Source of the DNA: CAJQQY01 sp045104975
Lineage (GTDB): Bacteria > Bacteroidota > Bacteroidia > Chitinophagales > Saprospiraceae
DNA length: 64,000 nt
NCBI GenBank assembly: GCA_045104975.1
Contig: JBGCCY010000011.1
Span: 1-64,000, forward strand
Reading direction: 5' to 3'
Positions 16,989 through 25,682 of the stretch are shown here, one piece after another. Every line of letters begins with the position of its first letter. Position 1 is the first letter of the stretch. The notes under the pieces were generated by a model, which was not told the origin of the DNA, did not search any database, and saw only the letters and a program-made list of their open reading frames with translations. The position numbers and the translations under genes were made by a program.

Positions 16989-19193
16989 TTATTTTTTAAT
17001 CCACTCCAACGCCTTTTCCAATACTTCATCTTTTCCTTCAGTCAAACCTTTAATCGTTGGTTTCACTTCCACATCTGGCACAATTCCAACTCGTTGCGTT
17101 TCAGTTCCATCAGGGTAATAAACACCAATTCCCGAAATCATCGTCCGGATTCTACCTGGTAAAATAATAGTTGAAACATTTCCATCTGCACCTGCAGTTG
17201 TGCTTCCAAAAACTTTATTATTAGGTGAAGTTTGGAAAGCCATCGTAGTGTATTCAGCTTGACTTTGTGTCTCTTCATTGATTAAAATGGCAATCTTTCC
17301 TAGGTAAGTTCCATTGTCATTTCCACCGACTGATAAACTAGGTTCAAAATTGAAATTGCCCGGTTTCATTAAACTTCCTTTGGTAAATTTCACAAATGGT
17401 TTTAACTCAGGAGTTAAGAAATTTCCAAAAGCAAAAACCATGAACTCTGAAGGATAACATCTCAAATCAATCACTATTCCTTTTTTATCCAACAAGTTTT
17501 TCTTCATATCCTCAATGTCTCCATCTTTAATTGTTCCTGGATAAATATAACCAATATCACCATCCATCACTTTCCATGATTTCTTTTCAGACCGTTTCCA
17601 TAACTTAATTTCCTGGGTCGGGAAAGTTGTAAGAGTAATGTTATTTTCTTTTCCGCTTCGCAAATAAGTAACGTCCAAAACTTTTTTACTCGTGCGTAAA
17701 AGTTTTTTGGCAACATCTCTTAATTGGGTAGGGTAGTTGGAAGCAGGTAGATGTGGAAGCATTTTTTTGATAACATCTTCTACTTGCGAACCATCAATTG
17801 TGGTGATAATGTCACCGATTTTTAAGCCACTAGTTTTTCCTTTTTCTTCATCATGATATCCAACGACCATTGCTTTTTCTTCCACCATTTTAATTTTAAC
17901 GGCAGAAATATTATTTCCAAAAAATCCATTTAAGGCCTCATCTTGCATCCAAATATTAGCATGAGTGTCCTGCACCTTTCCAATCAACTCGAGCAAGGCT
18001 AATTTGTATTCCAATTCATTTTTTGCATTCACAAATTTTGGAACAAAGTCTACCATCACTTGATCCCATTTATCATCAGTCAAATGTTTGTAAGGAAAAA
18101 AGTAATTAATAATATTCCAATATCGATACAACGCCAATAATCGAAAACCTACATCTGGATAATTAAAATCGGCATAGTCTGCTTCATTTTTGATAATCGG
18201 ATTTCCAACATTTGAAGCAAATCCCATTTGAAAATGTTTCCCAGTTCGATCAGCCGTTCGTAGTCTAATCAGCAAATAAATTAATTCGTCATGTCGAAGT
18301 TCCCCAAACCATTGGTAATCCGCTTTTAACTTTAATTCCAAGCTTTTGTCATCGTAATCACCTTCCTCAAAACCTCCCAATTTTTCAATCCATTTGATCG
18401 AAGCTTCTGCTCGTTTTTTATGATCAGGAGCAGCAAGGAATTCAGGCATAAATCGGAAGAGTTCGTAATCCCAATTGATATCGCCAGTTGCTACTTTGGG
18501 ATGGTAATATTTTAAGTAACCCCACATTTTTCCAAGTGTCGCTAGAGTTTTAGTATTTTCAGGAGTTAATTTTATGTCCTTAATTTTTGACCCATTATCA
18601 AATTCTTTGTCGAGTTGAGCAGGGAATAATTTTGGTGCAACTGGTTTTAATTTGGTAATTGATTTTCCATCAATCATCACATCAAAATTATCAAACCAAG
18701 CAGTTCCTTTTCCAAATAAAATTCCTCCAATATAAATAGTTTCTGCGCCATCTGGATAATCCAATTCTATGGTATATTGTTTCCAATCACTTGTTCCATT
18801 GATGTTTTTATTTTGCATATTATCAAACGCTAAGGAACCTCCAGCTCCATCAATTCGTAACAATAAACCAACACTTCCATCTCTCACTTTTTCCATTTTG
18901 ATGTAGCCAGTCAACTTGATTTTTTTGCCCGCATATTGCGCTTTAATTTTGTAAGCAGGACAACCAAATTCTTTTCCATTTTCAGATTTTGAAACTACCT
19001 TTATGGAAGTTTTACCATGCTGTTTTTCAATTTGATCCGAAGTGATTTCGAAACTAGGCATGCCCCATTTAAACCAATCTTTAGGAAGTGTTTTAGCTTC
19101 TTTGACGGTTTCAAAATCTAAATTAAAAGTGGGAATGTCTTGTGAAAAACTTAAGAAAGGAAGACAAAGAAAAAATACGAGTAGATTTTTCAT
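16989..19193 (-). CDS. S41 family (C-terminal processing-type) serine peptidase, secreted
   Basis: A 734-residue exported protease. The signal peptide is MKNLLVFFLCLPFLSFSQ. Residues about 25-165 form a carbohydrate-binding-like jelly roll (LTGYIKMEKVRDG ... WFDNFDVMIDG). A helical region follows, then a PDZ-like domain (KTSGLKIGDIITTIDGSQV) and the S41 catalytic domain: DIGYIYPGTIKDGD, GIVIDLRCYP and the nucleophile S644 in NEETQSQAEYT. GVYYPDGTETQRVGIVPDVEV is the conserved final block. This domain order is common in Bacteroidota tricorn/CTP-like peptidases. Substrate unknown. It appears monocistronic, with its own terminator. Confidence 0.9.
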   Translation of the reverse strand: MKNLLVFFLCLPFLSFSQDIPTFNLDFETVKEAKTLPKDWFKWGMPSFEITSDQIEKQHGKTSIKVVSKSENGKEFGCPAYKIKAQYAGKKIKLTGYIKMEKVRDGSVGLLLRIDGAGGSLAFDNMQNKNINGTSDWKQYTIELDYPDGAETIYIGGILFGKGTAWFDNFDVMIDGKSITKLKPVAPKLFPAQLDKEFDNGSKIKDIKLTPENTKTLATLGKMWGYLKYYHPKVATGDINWDYELFRFMPEFLAAPDHKKRAEASIKWIEKLGGFEEGDYDDKSLELKLKADYQWFGELRHDELIYLLIRLRTADRTGKHFQMGFASNVGNPIIKNEADYADFNYPDVGFRLLALYRYWNIINYFFPYKHLTDDKWDQVMVDFVPKFVNAKNELEYKLALLELIGKVQDTHANIWMQDEALNGFFGNNISAVKIKMVEEKAMVVGYHDEEKGKTSGLKIGDIITTIDGSQVEDVIKKMLPHLPASNYPTQLRDVAKKLLRTSKKVLDVTYLRSGKENNITLTTFPTQEIKLWKRSEKKSWKVMDGDIGYIYPGTIKDGDIEDMKKNLLDKKGIVIDLRCYPSEFMVFAFGNFLTPELKPFVKFTKGSLMKPGNFNFEPSLSVGGNDNGTYLGKIAILINEETQSQAEYTTMAFQTSPNNKVFGSTTAGADGNVSTIILPGRIRTMISGIGVYYPDGTETQRVGIVPDVEVKPTIKGLTEGKDEVLEKALEWIKK

Positions 19194-19311
19194 AGGTAAA
19201 CTATCTTTAATTTTATGGATGAAAAAATAAGAATAAATTGATTTGGTAAAGAATGAAAAAATTAAATAAAGGCACGTATATTTTCAATTTTTTATTTGAA
19301 AAAAAATATCC

Positions 19312-19342
19312 TTTGGGGAAGTATATCATTCTTCTATCTTTG
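19312..19342 (+). promoter_or_regulatory. Bacteroidota-type promoter for the WbqC gene
   Basis: TTTG (19312-19315) is separated by 19 bases from TATCTTTG (19335-19342), an exact match to the primary sigma consensus of this phylum (TTTG ... TAnnTTTG). Transcription should start near 19349, giving an untranslated leader of about 160 bases. That leader holds a short open frame ATG...TAG at 19474-19500 (MKNHLSTS), 11 bases before the WbqC start. Confidence 0.65.
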
Positions 19343-19511
19343 TAGCAAAATCAATTTTAGTATAGCTAGATTCAATTGAAATAACTATTTGTAAAAGCGA
19401 ATTTAACAATTAAACAACAACAAACAGTAATAAACAGTAAAATAAATTCAATTTTAACAAGGCAATATTTTTTATGAAAAATCATTTATCAACCTCTTAG
19501 TTCAATATATT

Positions 19512-20156
19512 TTGGAAAAAACAGTACTTCTCGAACTTCAATATCTGCCATCCATACAATATGTAAGTAAATTGTTACAATATCCAAAAGTGATGTTGGA
19601 GCAGCACGAAAATTACTCTAAAGGTAGTTATCGAAATAGATGTCATTTGGCTAGTTCGATGGGATTGTTACGATTGAGTCTTCCTCTTGCCGGTGGAAAA
19701 AATCAACAACAGCCGATTCGTGAAGTAAAATTAAAGTATGATGAACCTTGGCAGACTCAGCATTGGACTGCAATTAAATCTGCTTATGGGAAATCGCCTT
19801 TTTTTGAACATTATGAACATTTGCTTTTACCAGTTTTTCAAAAAAAGTATGAATATTTATGGGATTGGAATTGGGATTTGCTGCAAGTGATTTTGAAAAT
19901 AATTTCATTGGAAAGAAAAATTGAATTGACTGAAATGTTTGAAAAAGAACCTGGTCAAGAGATGGTTGATTTACGCAATAAAATTTCTCCTAAGGAAAAT
20001 ATTAAAATGGAAGATACTGATTTTGAGCAAGCAAAGTATGTTCAAGTTTTTGAAGCGGAAAATGGATTTTTGCCTAATTTGAGTATCTTAGATTTGATAT
20101 TTTGTGCAGGACCGGAAGCGGAAATTTATTTAGAAAGAAGTTTGCAAAAAGGGTGA
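19512..20156 (+). CDS. WbqC family protein
   Basis: A 214-residue protein of the WbqC family, which is found in polysaccharide and O-antigen loci and elsewhere; its enzymatic role is not established. Family features are visible: the opening LELQYLPSIQYVSKLLQYP, the block YRNRCHLASSMGLLRLSLPL, and KLKYDEPWQTQHWTAIKSAYGKSPFFEHY with the conserved W and H. The likely start is TTG at 19512, since the family begins a few residues before LQYLPS and no ATG is available; the frame is open further upstream. The dynamin-like GTPase gene follows 56 bases later and may be co-transcribed. Confidence 0.85.
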   Translation: MEKTVLLELQYLPSIQYVSKLLQYPKVMLEQHENYSKGSYRNRCHLASSMGLLRLSLPLAGGKNQQQPIREVKLKYDEPWQTQHWTAIKSAYGKSPFFEHYEHLLLPVFQKKYEYLWDWNWDLLQVILKIISLERKIELTEMFEKEPGQEMVDLRNKISPKENIKMEDTDFEQAKYVQVFEAENGFLPNLSILDLIFCAGPEAEIYLERSLQKG

Positions 20157-20212
20157 TACTTTCAACTTTTCAGATCGTCTAAAAGTTGTTAGAAATCAAA
20201 ATAGAAAAAACT

Positions 20213-21934
20213 ATGGATCATATATTAAATAACGACCTTCAGAAATACAAAACTCAAATCGATCAAATCGTCAAAGAATTGCACGATTTGACTATCGATA
20301 TTTCCCATTCCGAATTAGAAAAAGTGGTTAGCGATTTGCGGAATCGAATCAATGAACCATTTATGTTTGTTATCGTAGGTGAAGTAAAAGTGGGGAAAAG
20401 TAGTTTTGTAAATGCATTGTTAGGAAGTGGTAAAGAAATTTGTAAAGTGTCACCTGCTCCGATGACTGACACGATTCAGCAAATTATTTATGGTGAAAAA
20501 GAGGAGACGATAATGGTGAGTCCTTTTTTGAAAAAAATCACTCAGCCTGTCGAAATTCTTAAAGAGATTGCGATTGTCGATACACCTGGAACGAACACTA
20601 TTGTGGATCAACATCAAGAAATTACGGAGCGATTTATTCCAGCCTCCGACTTAATTGTTTTTGTTTTTGAATCCAAAAATCCTTATCGACAATCTGCTTG
20701 GGATTTCTTTAATTTCATTCATGATGATTGGAGAAAGAAAATCATTTTTGTGTTGCAGCAAAAAGATTTAATGCCAGAAGAAGATCTACAAGTGAACATT
20801 AAGGGAGTGCATGATTATGCGGTAAAGAAAGGAATTGTTAATCCAAATATCTTTGCAGTTTCGGCAAAATTAGAATTGGAAAACAATCATGAAGCTAGTG
20901 GATACCTGCCTTTACGAGATTTTATCAAAGAAAATATTACAGGGGGAAAAGCGCCAGGTTTGAAATTGCAAAACAATATTGCTACTTCAAAAAATATCAA
21001 TGAGCGAATTTCTAGTGGAGTAAATGATCGGAAAAAACAATGGGAATCTGATGTGGTTTTTAGAAAAGATATTACTCAAACGCTCGATGAACAATCTGTC
21101 AAATCTAGTACTCAGGTAGATCAATTAGTTGAGAATTTACTTTCAGCCTATGATCGAATTACCTATAAAAAGCAAACCGAATTGAGTAACGGTTTATCCT
21201 TCTTTTCTTTGCTTCGACGACAAATTAGTTCGATTTTTTCCAAAAAAGAGAATCCACAAAAGTGGTTGAATGATTTAGCAGACAGCTTCGATCAAGAGTT
21301 GAATTCTGAATTGAAAAATAAACTCAATGATGGGGTAGTGGACATTGCTGATAGCATTCAACAGATGGGAAAAATGATTGATTTGAAAATTCAAAACAGT
21401 CAAACTATATTAAAAAACAACCATGATATTTTTAGCGACATTGCTGAGCGACGAAGTAATGTTTTGATAGATTTACAAAAAACGTTTTCAAGTTTTATGT
21501 CAAAATCTGAAAATTTTACTGACCAGGAATTATTTGGCGACAAGGAAAATTTAGTTCCCAACTTAGCTGCTGGAAGTGGAATTGCGGCAGTTGGAATTAT
21601 CCTTTCTACTTTTTTGAGTGGAATGGTGGCGGATGTGACTGGTGGCATTTTGACCACGGTCGGGTTGCTTTTTGCTGGGGTGAGTATGGGAAAAAAGAAA
21701 CGTCAAGTGCTGGGAAGTTTTAAAGAAGCAATTGCTAGCGGAAGACTTCGATTAGATAATGAAGTGACTGAAAAATTGAAGACTTATATTGCCAATATCA
21801 AAGGTAAAATTGATGCGAACTTTCATGGGTTTGATGAATTGATTGAAACGGAGGAAAAGCAGATTGAGGTTTTGGAACAAAAACATCAGTCCATTGAAAC
21901 GAGATTAGATGAATTAGAAAAGCAGGTTAGTTAA
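20213..21934 (+). CDS. Dynamin-like GTPase, membrane-associated
   Basis: A 573-residue bacterial dynamin-like protein. The G domain has the P-loop GEVKVGKS (56-63), a switch Thr in APMTDT, the G3 motif DTPG (123-126) and a G4-like QQKD (182-185). Long charged helices follow as a stalk, and a hydrophobic hairpin (about 450-495, GSGIAAVGIILSTFL and GGILTTVGLLFAGV) resembles the membrane paddle. The C-terminus is coiled coil (ETEEKQIEVLEQKHQSIETR). I chose the ATG at 20213; an upstream TTG would add nine residues. Bacterial dynamins remodel or protect membranes; the role here is not evident. A perfect terminator follows. Confidence 0.87.
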   Translation: MDHILNNDLQKYKTQIDQIVKELHDLTIDISHSELEKVVSDLRNRINEPFMFVIVGEVKVGKSSFVNALLGSGKEICKVSPAPMTDTIQQIIYGEKEETIMVSPFLKKITQPVEILKEIAIVDTPGTNTIVDQHQEITERFIPASDLIVFVFESKNPYRQSAWDFFNFIHDDWRKKIIFVLQQKDLMPEEDLQVNIKGVHDYAVKKGIVNPNIFAVSAKLELENNHEASGYLPLRDFIKENITGGKAPGLKLQNNIATSKNINERISSGVNDRKKQWESDVVFRKDITQTLDEQSVKSSTQVDQLVENLLSAYDRITYKKQTELSNGLSFFSLLRRQISSIFSKKENPQKWLNDLADSFDQELNSELKNKLNDGVVDIADSIQQMGKMIDLKIQNSQTILKNNHDIFSDIAERRSNVLIDLQKTFSSFMSKSENFTDQELFGDKENLVPNLAAGSGIAAVGIILSTFLSGMVADVTGGILTTVGLLFAGVSMGKKKRQVLGSFKEAIASGRLRLDNEVTEKLKTYIANIKGKIDANFHGFDELIETEEKQIEVLEQKHQSIETRLDELEKQVS

Positions 21935-21963
21935 TTTTATAATTATATCCTTTAGATGGAAGT

Positions 21964-21999
21964 GCCCTGATAATTAATTGATTATCAGGGCTTTGTGTT
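21964..21999 (+). terminator. Intrinsic terminator
   Basis: Perfect 11-bp stem GCCCTGATAAT / ATTATCAGGGC with a 6-base loop and a T-rich tail, 30 bases after the dynamin-like gene. Confidence 0.88.
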
Positions 22000-22046
22000 T
22001 TTTATAAATAAAAACTATTCTATTTTTATACTCTTGATTTTCTGTT

Positions 22047-22054
22047 TAAATTTG
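22047..22054 (+). promoter_or_regulatory. Candidate -7 promoter box for uridine kinase
   Basis: TAAATTTG matches TAnnTTTG and ends 24 bases before the uridine kinase ATG. The upstream TTG (22034-22036) is closer than the usual 17-23 bases, so confidence is moderate. Confidence 0.45.
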
Positions 22055-22078
22055 CATCAAAAAAAAAGAATAATATAA

Positions 22079-22714
22079 ATGGAAAAACCATACATCATAG
22101 GTATAACAGGAGGGAGTGGAAGTGGAAAAACTTCGTTTATTAAAGCATTAAAAAAGTCATTTACCAAGGAGGAGATTTGCTTTGTTTCGCAAGACGATTA
22201 TTACTTGACTAAAGAGCATCAAAGAAAAGATGATGAAGGCATTGAAAATTTTGACCGTCCTGGTTCAATTGATAAAAAATCATTTGTACGAGATGTCAAA
22301 AAATTGATGGCTGGGGAAACGGTAACTATTGAAGAATATATGTTCAATAATAAGGAAGCTAAACCAAGGATTTTGACTTTTGAACCAGCTCCAATTATTA
22401 TAGTTGAAGGAATTTTTGTTTTTCATTATAAAAAAATGAGAAAAGAAATGGACATGAAAATCTTTATTGAAGCCAAGGAAAACTTAAAAGTAATTCGTAG
22501 AATTAACCGTGATCAAGTAGAGCGAAATTATCCTTTAGATGATGTTTTGTATCGATACCGAAAACATATTTTACCTGCCTTTGAAAAATACATTTTACCT
22601 TATAAAGATAGCGCAGATGTTGTGATAAATAATAACACACATTTTAATAACGGATTGGAAATGTTTAAAGGCTTTTTAAAAAATAAGATAGTTGAATTAA
22701 AAAAGGAAAATTAG
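22079..22714 (+). CDS. udk: Uridine kinase
   Basis: Pyrimidine salvage enzyme that phosphorylates uridine (and cytidine) to UMP (CMP). The P-loop GGSGSGKTS lies at 11-19. The family blocks follow: VSQDDYYL with the catalytic Asp, ENFDRPGSID, IEEYMFNNKEAKPR (substrate contacts), IIIVEGIFVF (Walker B-like) and the lid RRINRDQVERNYPLDDVLYRYRKHILPAFEKYILPYK. The length of 211 matches the family. Cytoplasmic. The next gene starts about 60 bases later on the same strand and could be co-transcribed. Confidence 0.93.
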   Translation: MEKPYIIGITGGSGSGKTSFIKALKKSFTKEEICFVSQDDYYLTKEHQRKDDEGIENFDRPGSIDKKSFVRDVKKLMAGETVTIEEYMFNNKEAKPRILTFEPAPIIIVEGIFVFHYKKMRKEMDMKIFIEAKENLKVIRRINRDQVERNYPLDDVLYRYRKHILPAFEKYILPYKDSADVVINNNTHFNNGLEMFKGFLKNKIVELKKEN

Positions 22715-22774
22715 GATAGATTTAAAATTCCAATTTTGGATTCGAGTTTCCTGATTTTACCAAATGAGAACACT

Positions 22775-23560
22775 ATGAGAAAATTATATTATTACTCCGT
22801 AATTGTATTAGCGACAGCTTTATTTTTTTTTAAAAATACAAGCCTTCAAGCTCAAATTGTCAATATTGAAAATAAAAGATCTAATCTTGCCGATACCTCA
22901 GGTGTATTTGGTTACCTTTCTGTAGGAGCGAATTTTGTGAAAAATACTAAATCAATTACCACTATTTCTGGAGATATTAGAATTGAGCTTTTACATAAAA
23001 GAAGTAAATTCCTTTCATTGACAAATTATAATTTGATTAGGTCGAACAACGATCGGTTTATTGATAATGGATTTTCCCATTTGAGGTATAATTATGGGAT
23101 TAGTAAGAAAATCAGGTATGAATTTTTTACACAAGCTCAATTTAATAAACAAGTTCGGTTACAGCTTCGAGCTTTGGTGGGAACTGGATTTCGTTTCCAA
23201 GTTTATGAGGCAGAAAAACAGCAAGTCTATTTTGGCATTTCTTACATGTATGAATATAACGAAGTTGAAATAATTTCAGATGTTGTTTCTTTCTTTTATG
23301 ATCATCGAATGAGTACTTATTTATCAGCTTCCATTCAACCATTTTCTGAAAATGTGACGATCTCAAATACCACTTATTATCAACCCGTTTTAACTAATTT
23401 TTCAGAAGTGAGATTATCTTCTCAGACCAGTTTAAATTTTTTACTCTCCAAGCGACTTTTATTTTCTACTATATTTAGTATTACAAATGATACCCGTGTT
23501 CCTGAAAATGTACCTGCTACTTATTATAGTGTGAGAAATGGAATTCGTTGGGATTTTTAA
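22775..23560 (+). CDS. DUF481-like outer-membrane protein
   Basis: A 261-residue protein with a signal peptide (MRKLYYYSVIVLATALFFFKNTSLQAQ) and a mature part made of amphipathic beta strands in pairs: KFLSLTNYNLIRSNN, HLRYNYGISKKIRYEFFTQAQFNKQVRLQLRALVGTG and YFGISYMYEYNEVEI. It ends in an aromatic (WDF), as outer-membrane barrels do. The pattern matches the DUF481 family of salt-stress-type beta barrels. The ATG at 22775 precedes the signal peptide; an upstream TTG would add 13 residues and is unlikely. No specific cargo can be assigned. Confidence 0.78.
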   Translation: MRKLYYYSVIVLATALFFFKNTSLQAQIVNIENKRSNLADTSGVFGYLSVGANFVKNTKSITTISGDIRIELLHKRSKFLSLTNYNLIRSNNDRFIDNGFSHLRYNYGISKKIRYEFFTQAQFNKQVRLQLRALVGTGFRFQVYEAEKQQVYFGISYMYEYNEVEIISDVVSFFYDHRMSTYLSASIQPFSENVTISNTTYYQPVLTNFSEVRLSSQTSLNFLLSKRLLFSTIFSITNDTRVPENVPATYYSVRNGIRWDF

Positions 23561-23917
23561 AAATGGTTAATTATAATCAGATGTCACTAGATTTCACCCT
23601 GTCTTCATCTTAAAAAATCCAAATAAGTTTTTTCATAAAAGGTCTTTTATATGAAAATATTTTAAATTAATAAATATTTATTTTGTAAACAGCTGATAGT
23701 CATGTATTTATAATAAAAAATATTTTTCCACATTTTGAAATAAAATAGGATTTTTCATTAATTAATAATAACTTTGTCATGCTTACTTGAGTTACCTATT
23801 GTTTAGCATTTTTTAATTAGTGTTATTTTAAGTTTTAATTTAAATCTTTTGTCCCCTAATTTCTTTCTGCTCTTCATTTGATTTCTCACTTTTTTTAATT
23901 TTTTAAATTGTTTCTAG
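23561..23917 (+). promoter_or_regulatory. A/T-rich leader region of the RRM protein gene
   Basis: No coding potential. TAACTTTG (23769-23776) matches the -7 consensus; transcription from there would start near 23783 and leave a leader of about 135 bases. The nearest good TTTG (23734-23737) is further upstream than usual (31 bases). The leader is U-rich and unusually long for this window, which would fit post-transcriptional control of an RNA-binding protein, but this is inference. Confidence 0.4.
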
Positions 23918-24286
23918 ATGAATATTTTCGTAGCAAAATTAAATTACGATACTCGCGAGGGTACGCTACAAGACCTTTTTGAATCATACGGTACTGTTGA
24001 TTCTGTAAAGATTATTAACGACCGAGATACTGGACGATCCAAAGGATTTGGATTTGTTGAAATGCCAGATGATGGTGAGGGACAAGCTGCTATTGACGGG
24101 CTTAACGATACTGAGGTAGATGGTAGAACTATTGTTGTGAAAAAAGCTGAACCAAGAAATAATGATCGTCGAGGTGGCGGTGGTGGTGGCTACAACCGCG
24201 GAGGCGGAGGTGGTGGCTATAACCGTGGCGGTGGTGGTTACGGCGGTGGCGGTGGCTACGGCGGTGGCGGAGGCGGAAGATACTAG
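23918..24286 (+). CDS. RNA-binding protein, RRM domain with glycine-rich tail
   Basis: A 122-residue single-RRM protein. RNP2 is IFVAKLNY (3-10) and RNP1 is RSKGFGFVEM (about 40-49), with the aromatic residues that stack on RNA present. From residue about 80 the tail is nearly pure Gly with Arg, Tyr and Asn (GGGGGGYNRGGGG), encoded by a G-rich tandem repeat unlike the A/T-rich surroundings. It resembles the cyanobacterial and Bacteroidota Rbp proteins, which are often cold-induced and act as RNA chaperones. The RGG/YGG tail could promote RNA binding or condensation. A terminator follows. Confidence 0.92.
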   Translation: MNIFVAKLNYDTREGTLQDLFESYGTVDSVKIINDRDTGRSKGFGFVEMPDDGEGQAAIDGLNDTEVDGRTIVVKKAEPRNNDRRGGGGGGYNRGGGGGGYNRGGGGYGGGGGYGGGGGGRY

Positions 24287-24323
24287 AACCTAGTGTCATC
24301 TGACTTTTAATCACAAAAGAATT

Positions 24324-24358
24324 AAAGCCTCGAAGTTTACTTCGGGGCTTTATTATTT
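24324..24358 (+). terminator. Intrinsic terminator after the RRM gene
   Basis: AAAGCCTCGAA (24324-24334) pairs with TTCGGGGCTTT (24341-24351) with one G-U pair; a short T-rich tail follows. Confidence 0.8.
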
Positions 24359-24435
24359 TGAGCACGTTTTATGATTTGTGGACAGAATATAATCTATAAG
24401 TTTGATTTCAGAATTAGTCCAAAAAAGATGAATCG

Positions 24436-24717
24436 TCAAATAATTTCTTCAAATTCTTCTTCCTCTTCTTCTGACAAAAAGTTACTCAAAGCTTTGTTTT
24501 TAAACTGATGCATTTTTTGAAATTCGATCAGTACATTATTTACAAACTCTCCATCAACTAGTTCTTTAATCTTTTCCATATTATTGAGTTCATCCATTTC
24601 TCGAAATTTATAAGTTTGCTCATACATACCTGTTTCAAATTTGATGGAAGTTTTATTGTCCATTTTGAAAACGGTGATTTTTAAATTAGGATGTTCTATG
24701 TATCCGACGATTCTCAT
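24436..24717 (-). CDS. Small acidic conserved-type protein
   Basis: A 93-residue protein I do not recognise by name. It begins MRIVGYIEHPNLKITVFKMD, a compact beta pattern with Ile/Val alternation, continues with helices, and ends in an acidic run (LSEEEEEEFEEI). No signal peptide. It starts 13 bases after the DUF2520 gene on the same strand, so the two are very probably co-transcribed. Confidence 0.65.
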   Translation of the reverse strand: MRIVGYIEHPNLKITVFKMDNKTSIKFETGMYEQTYKFREMDELNNMEKIKELVDGEFVNNVLIEFQKMHQFKNKALSNFLSEEEEEEFEEII

Positions 24718-24730
24718 AATTATTTTTTTT

Positions 24731-25543
24731 CTAAGAGGTCTTTTTTGAAAAATTTGAATTAATATTTTGAGTCATTGTTTGATAGACTTCGATAAATTCT
24801 GGAAAGTTATTTTCTAAATATTTTAAATGTAATTCTATTGTTATGTCATCACCTCTTTTAGCTGGACCAGTTTGCATTTGACTAGGAGAATGTTGTGTGA
24901 TTTTTTCAACAGTTTCTTTAATCAATGGTTTTAAGATGTCAAAGGGTAAATTTTCCGTAGAAGTTATTTTCTCTCCAATGGTAAAAAGATTGTTGGAAAA
25001 ATTATTGACAAAAACTGCAGCGACATGCAAAATAGCTCTTTCTCGATCGTTAATTTGATGAACGTTTTGAGAGAGACATTTTCCTAATTTCTCCAAAAGT
25101 GTTCGATGCTTTTTTAGGTTGCTATCTATGCAAATTGGGATATTGTCAAAGTAAACTTCTCTTGCAAAGGAAAAAGTTTGCAATGGATAAAAGATACCGT
25201 AGGTTTTAAAATATGGTTTTAAAACTGTTGAAGGAGTTGCACCTGAAGTGTGTACGACTAATTTTGTATTTGGAATTTTTTTTGATAAATCTGCTGCTAC
25301 TTTTTCGATGGCACTATCTGGAACGGCCAGAATGTACAAGTTTCCATCCATCGAAATATCATCTAAGTTTTGAATAGATTGACATTTTATGATTTTCCCT
25401 AATCGTTTTGCTTTCGATATTTTCCGACTATAAACTTGTATGATTTTCAAACCAACATCATGTAGTTTTTTTCCTAAATGAAAACCTACATTGCCTGCAC
25501 CGAGTATAACTATTTTCAATTCTTTAGACATGGTTTTGATCAT
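24731..25543 (-). CDS. Rossmann-fold / DUF2520 domain protein
   Basis: A 270-residue predicted oxidoreductase-like protein. The N-terminal Rossmann fold has VILGAGNVGFHLG (about 11-23, GxGxxG), then LYILAVPDSAIEKVA and VVHTSGATPS, as in pyrroline-5-carboxylate or 3-hydroxyisobutyrate dehydrogenase relatives. The C-terminal helical DUF2520 domain contains ERAILHVAAVFVNNFSNNL, the signature with the conserved HxAAVFxxNF. Substrate unknown. A second ATG five codons in is an alternative start. It precedes the small acidic protein in an operon. Confidence 0.85.
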   Translation of the reverse strand: MIKTMSKELKIVILGAGNVGFHLGKKLHDVGLKIIQVYSRKISKAKRLGKIIKCQSIQNLDDISMDGNLYILAVPDSAIEKVAADLSKKIPNTKLVVHTSGATPSTVLKPYFKTYGIFYPLQTFSFAREVYFDNIPICIDSNLKKHRTLLEKLGKCLSQNVHQINDRERAILHVAAVFVNNFSNNLFTIGEKITSTENLPFDILKPLIKETVEKITQHSPSQMQTGPAKRGDDITIELHLKYLENNFPEFIEVYQTMTQNINSNFSKKTS

Positions 25544-25682
25544 TCCTAAGTTGAAAAAAAAGTGTTGATTTTTTCTGAATCAAGTAATGCATTTAAGGAA
25601 TATAGAAGTTTACATTTTATCAAGCTTATATGTTGTTAAATGCATTATATGGTTTAAAAAATAGTAGGGTTCAAAACAGAAA

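Noticed and set aside
19474..19500. Eight-codon frame in the WbqC leader as an attenuator peptide
   Set aside because: No run of a single regulatory codon and no terminator between it and the WbqC gene.
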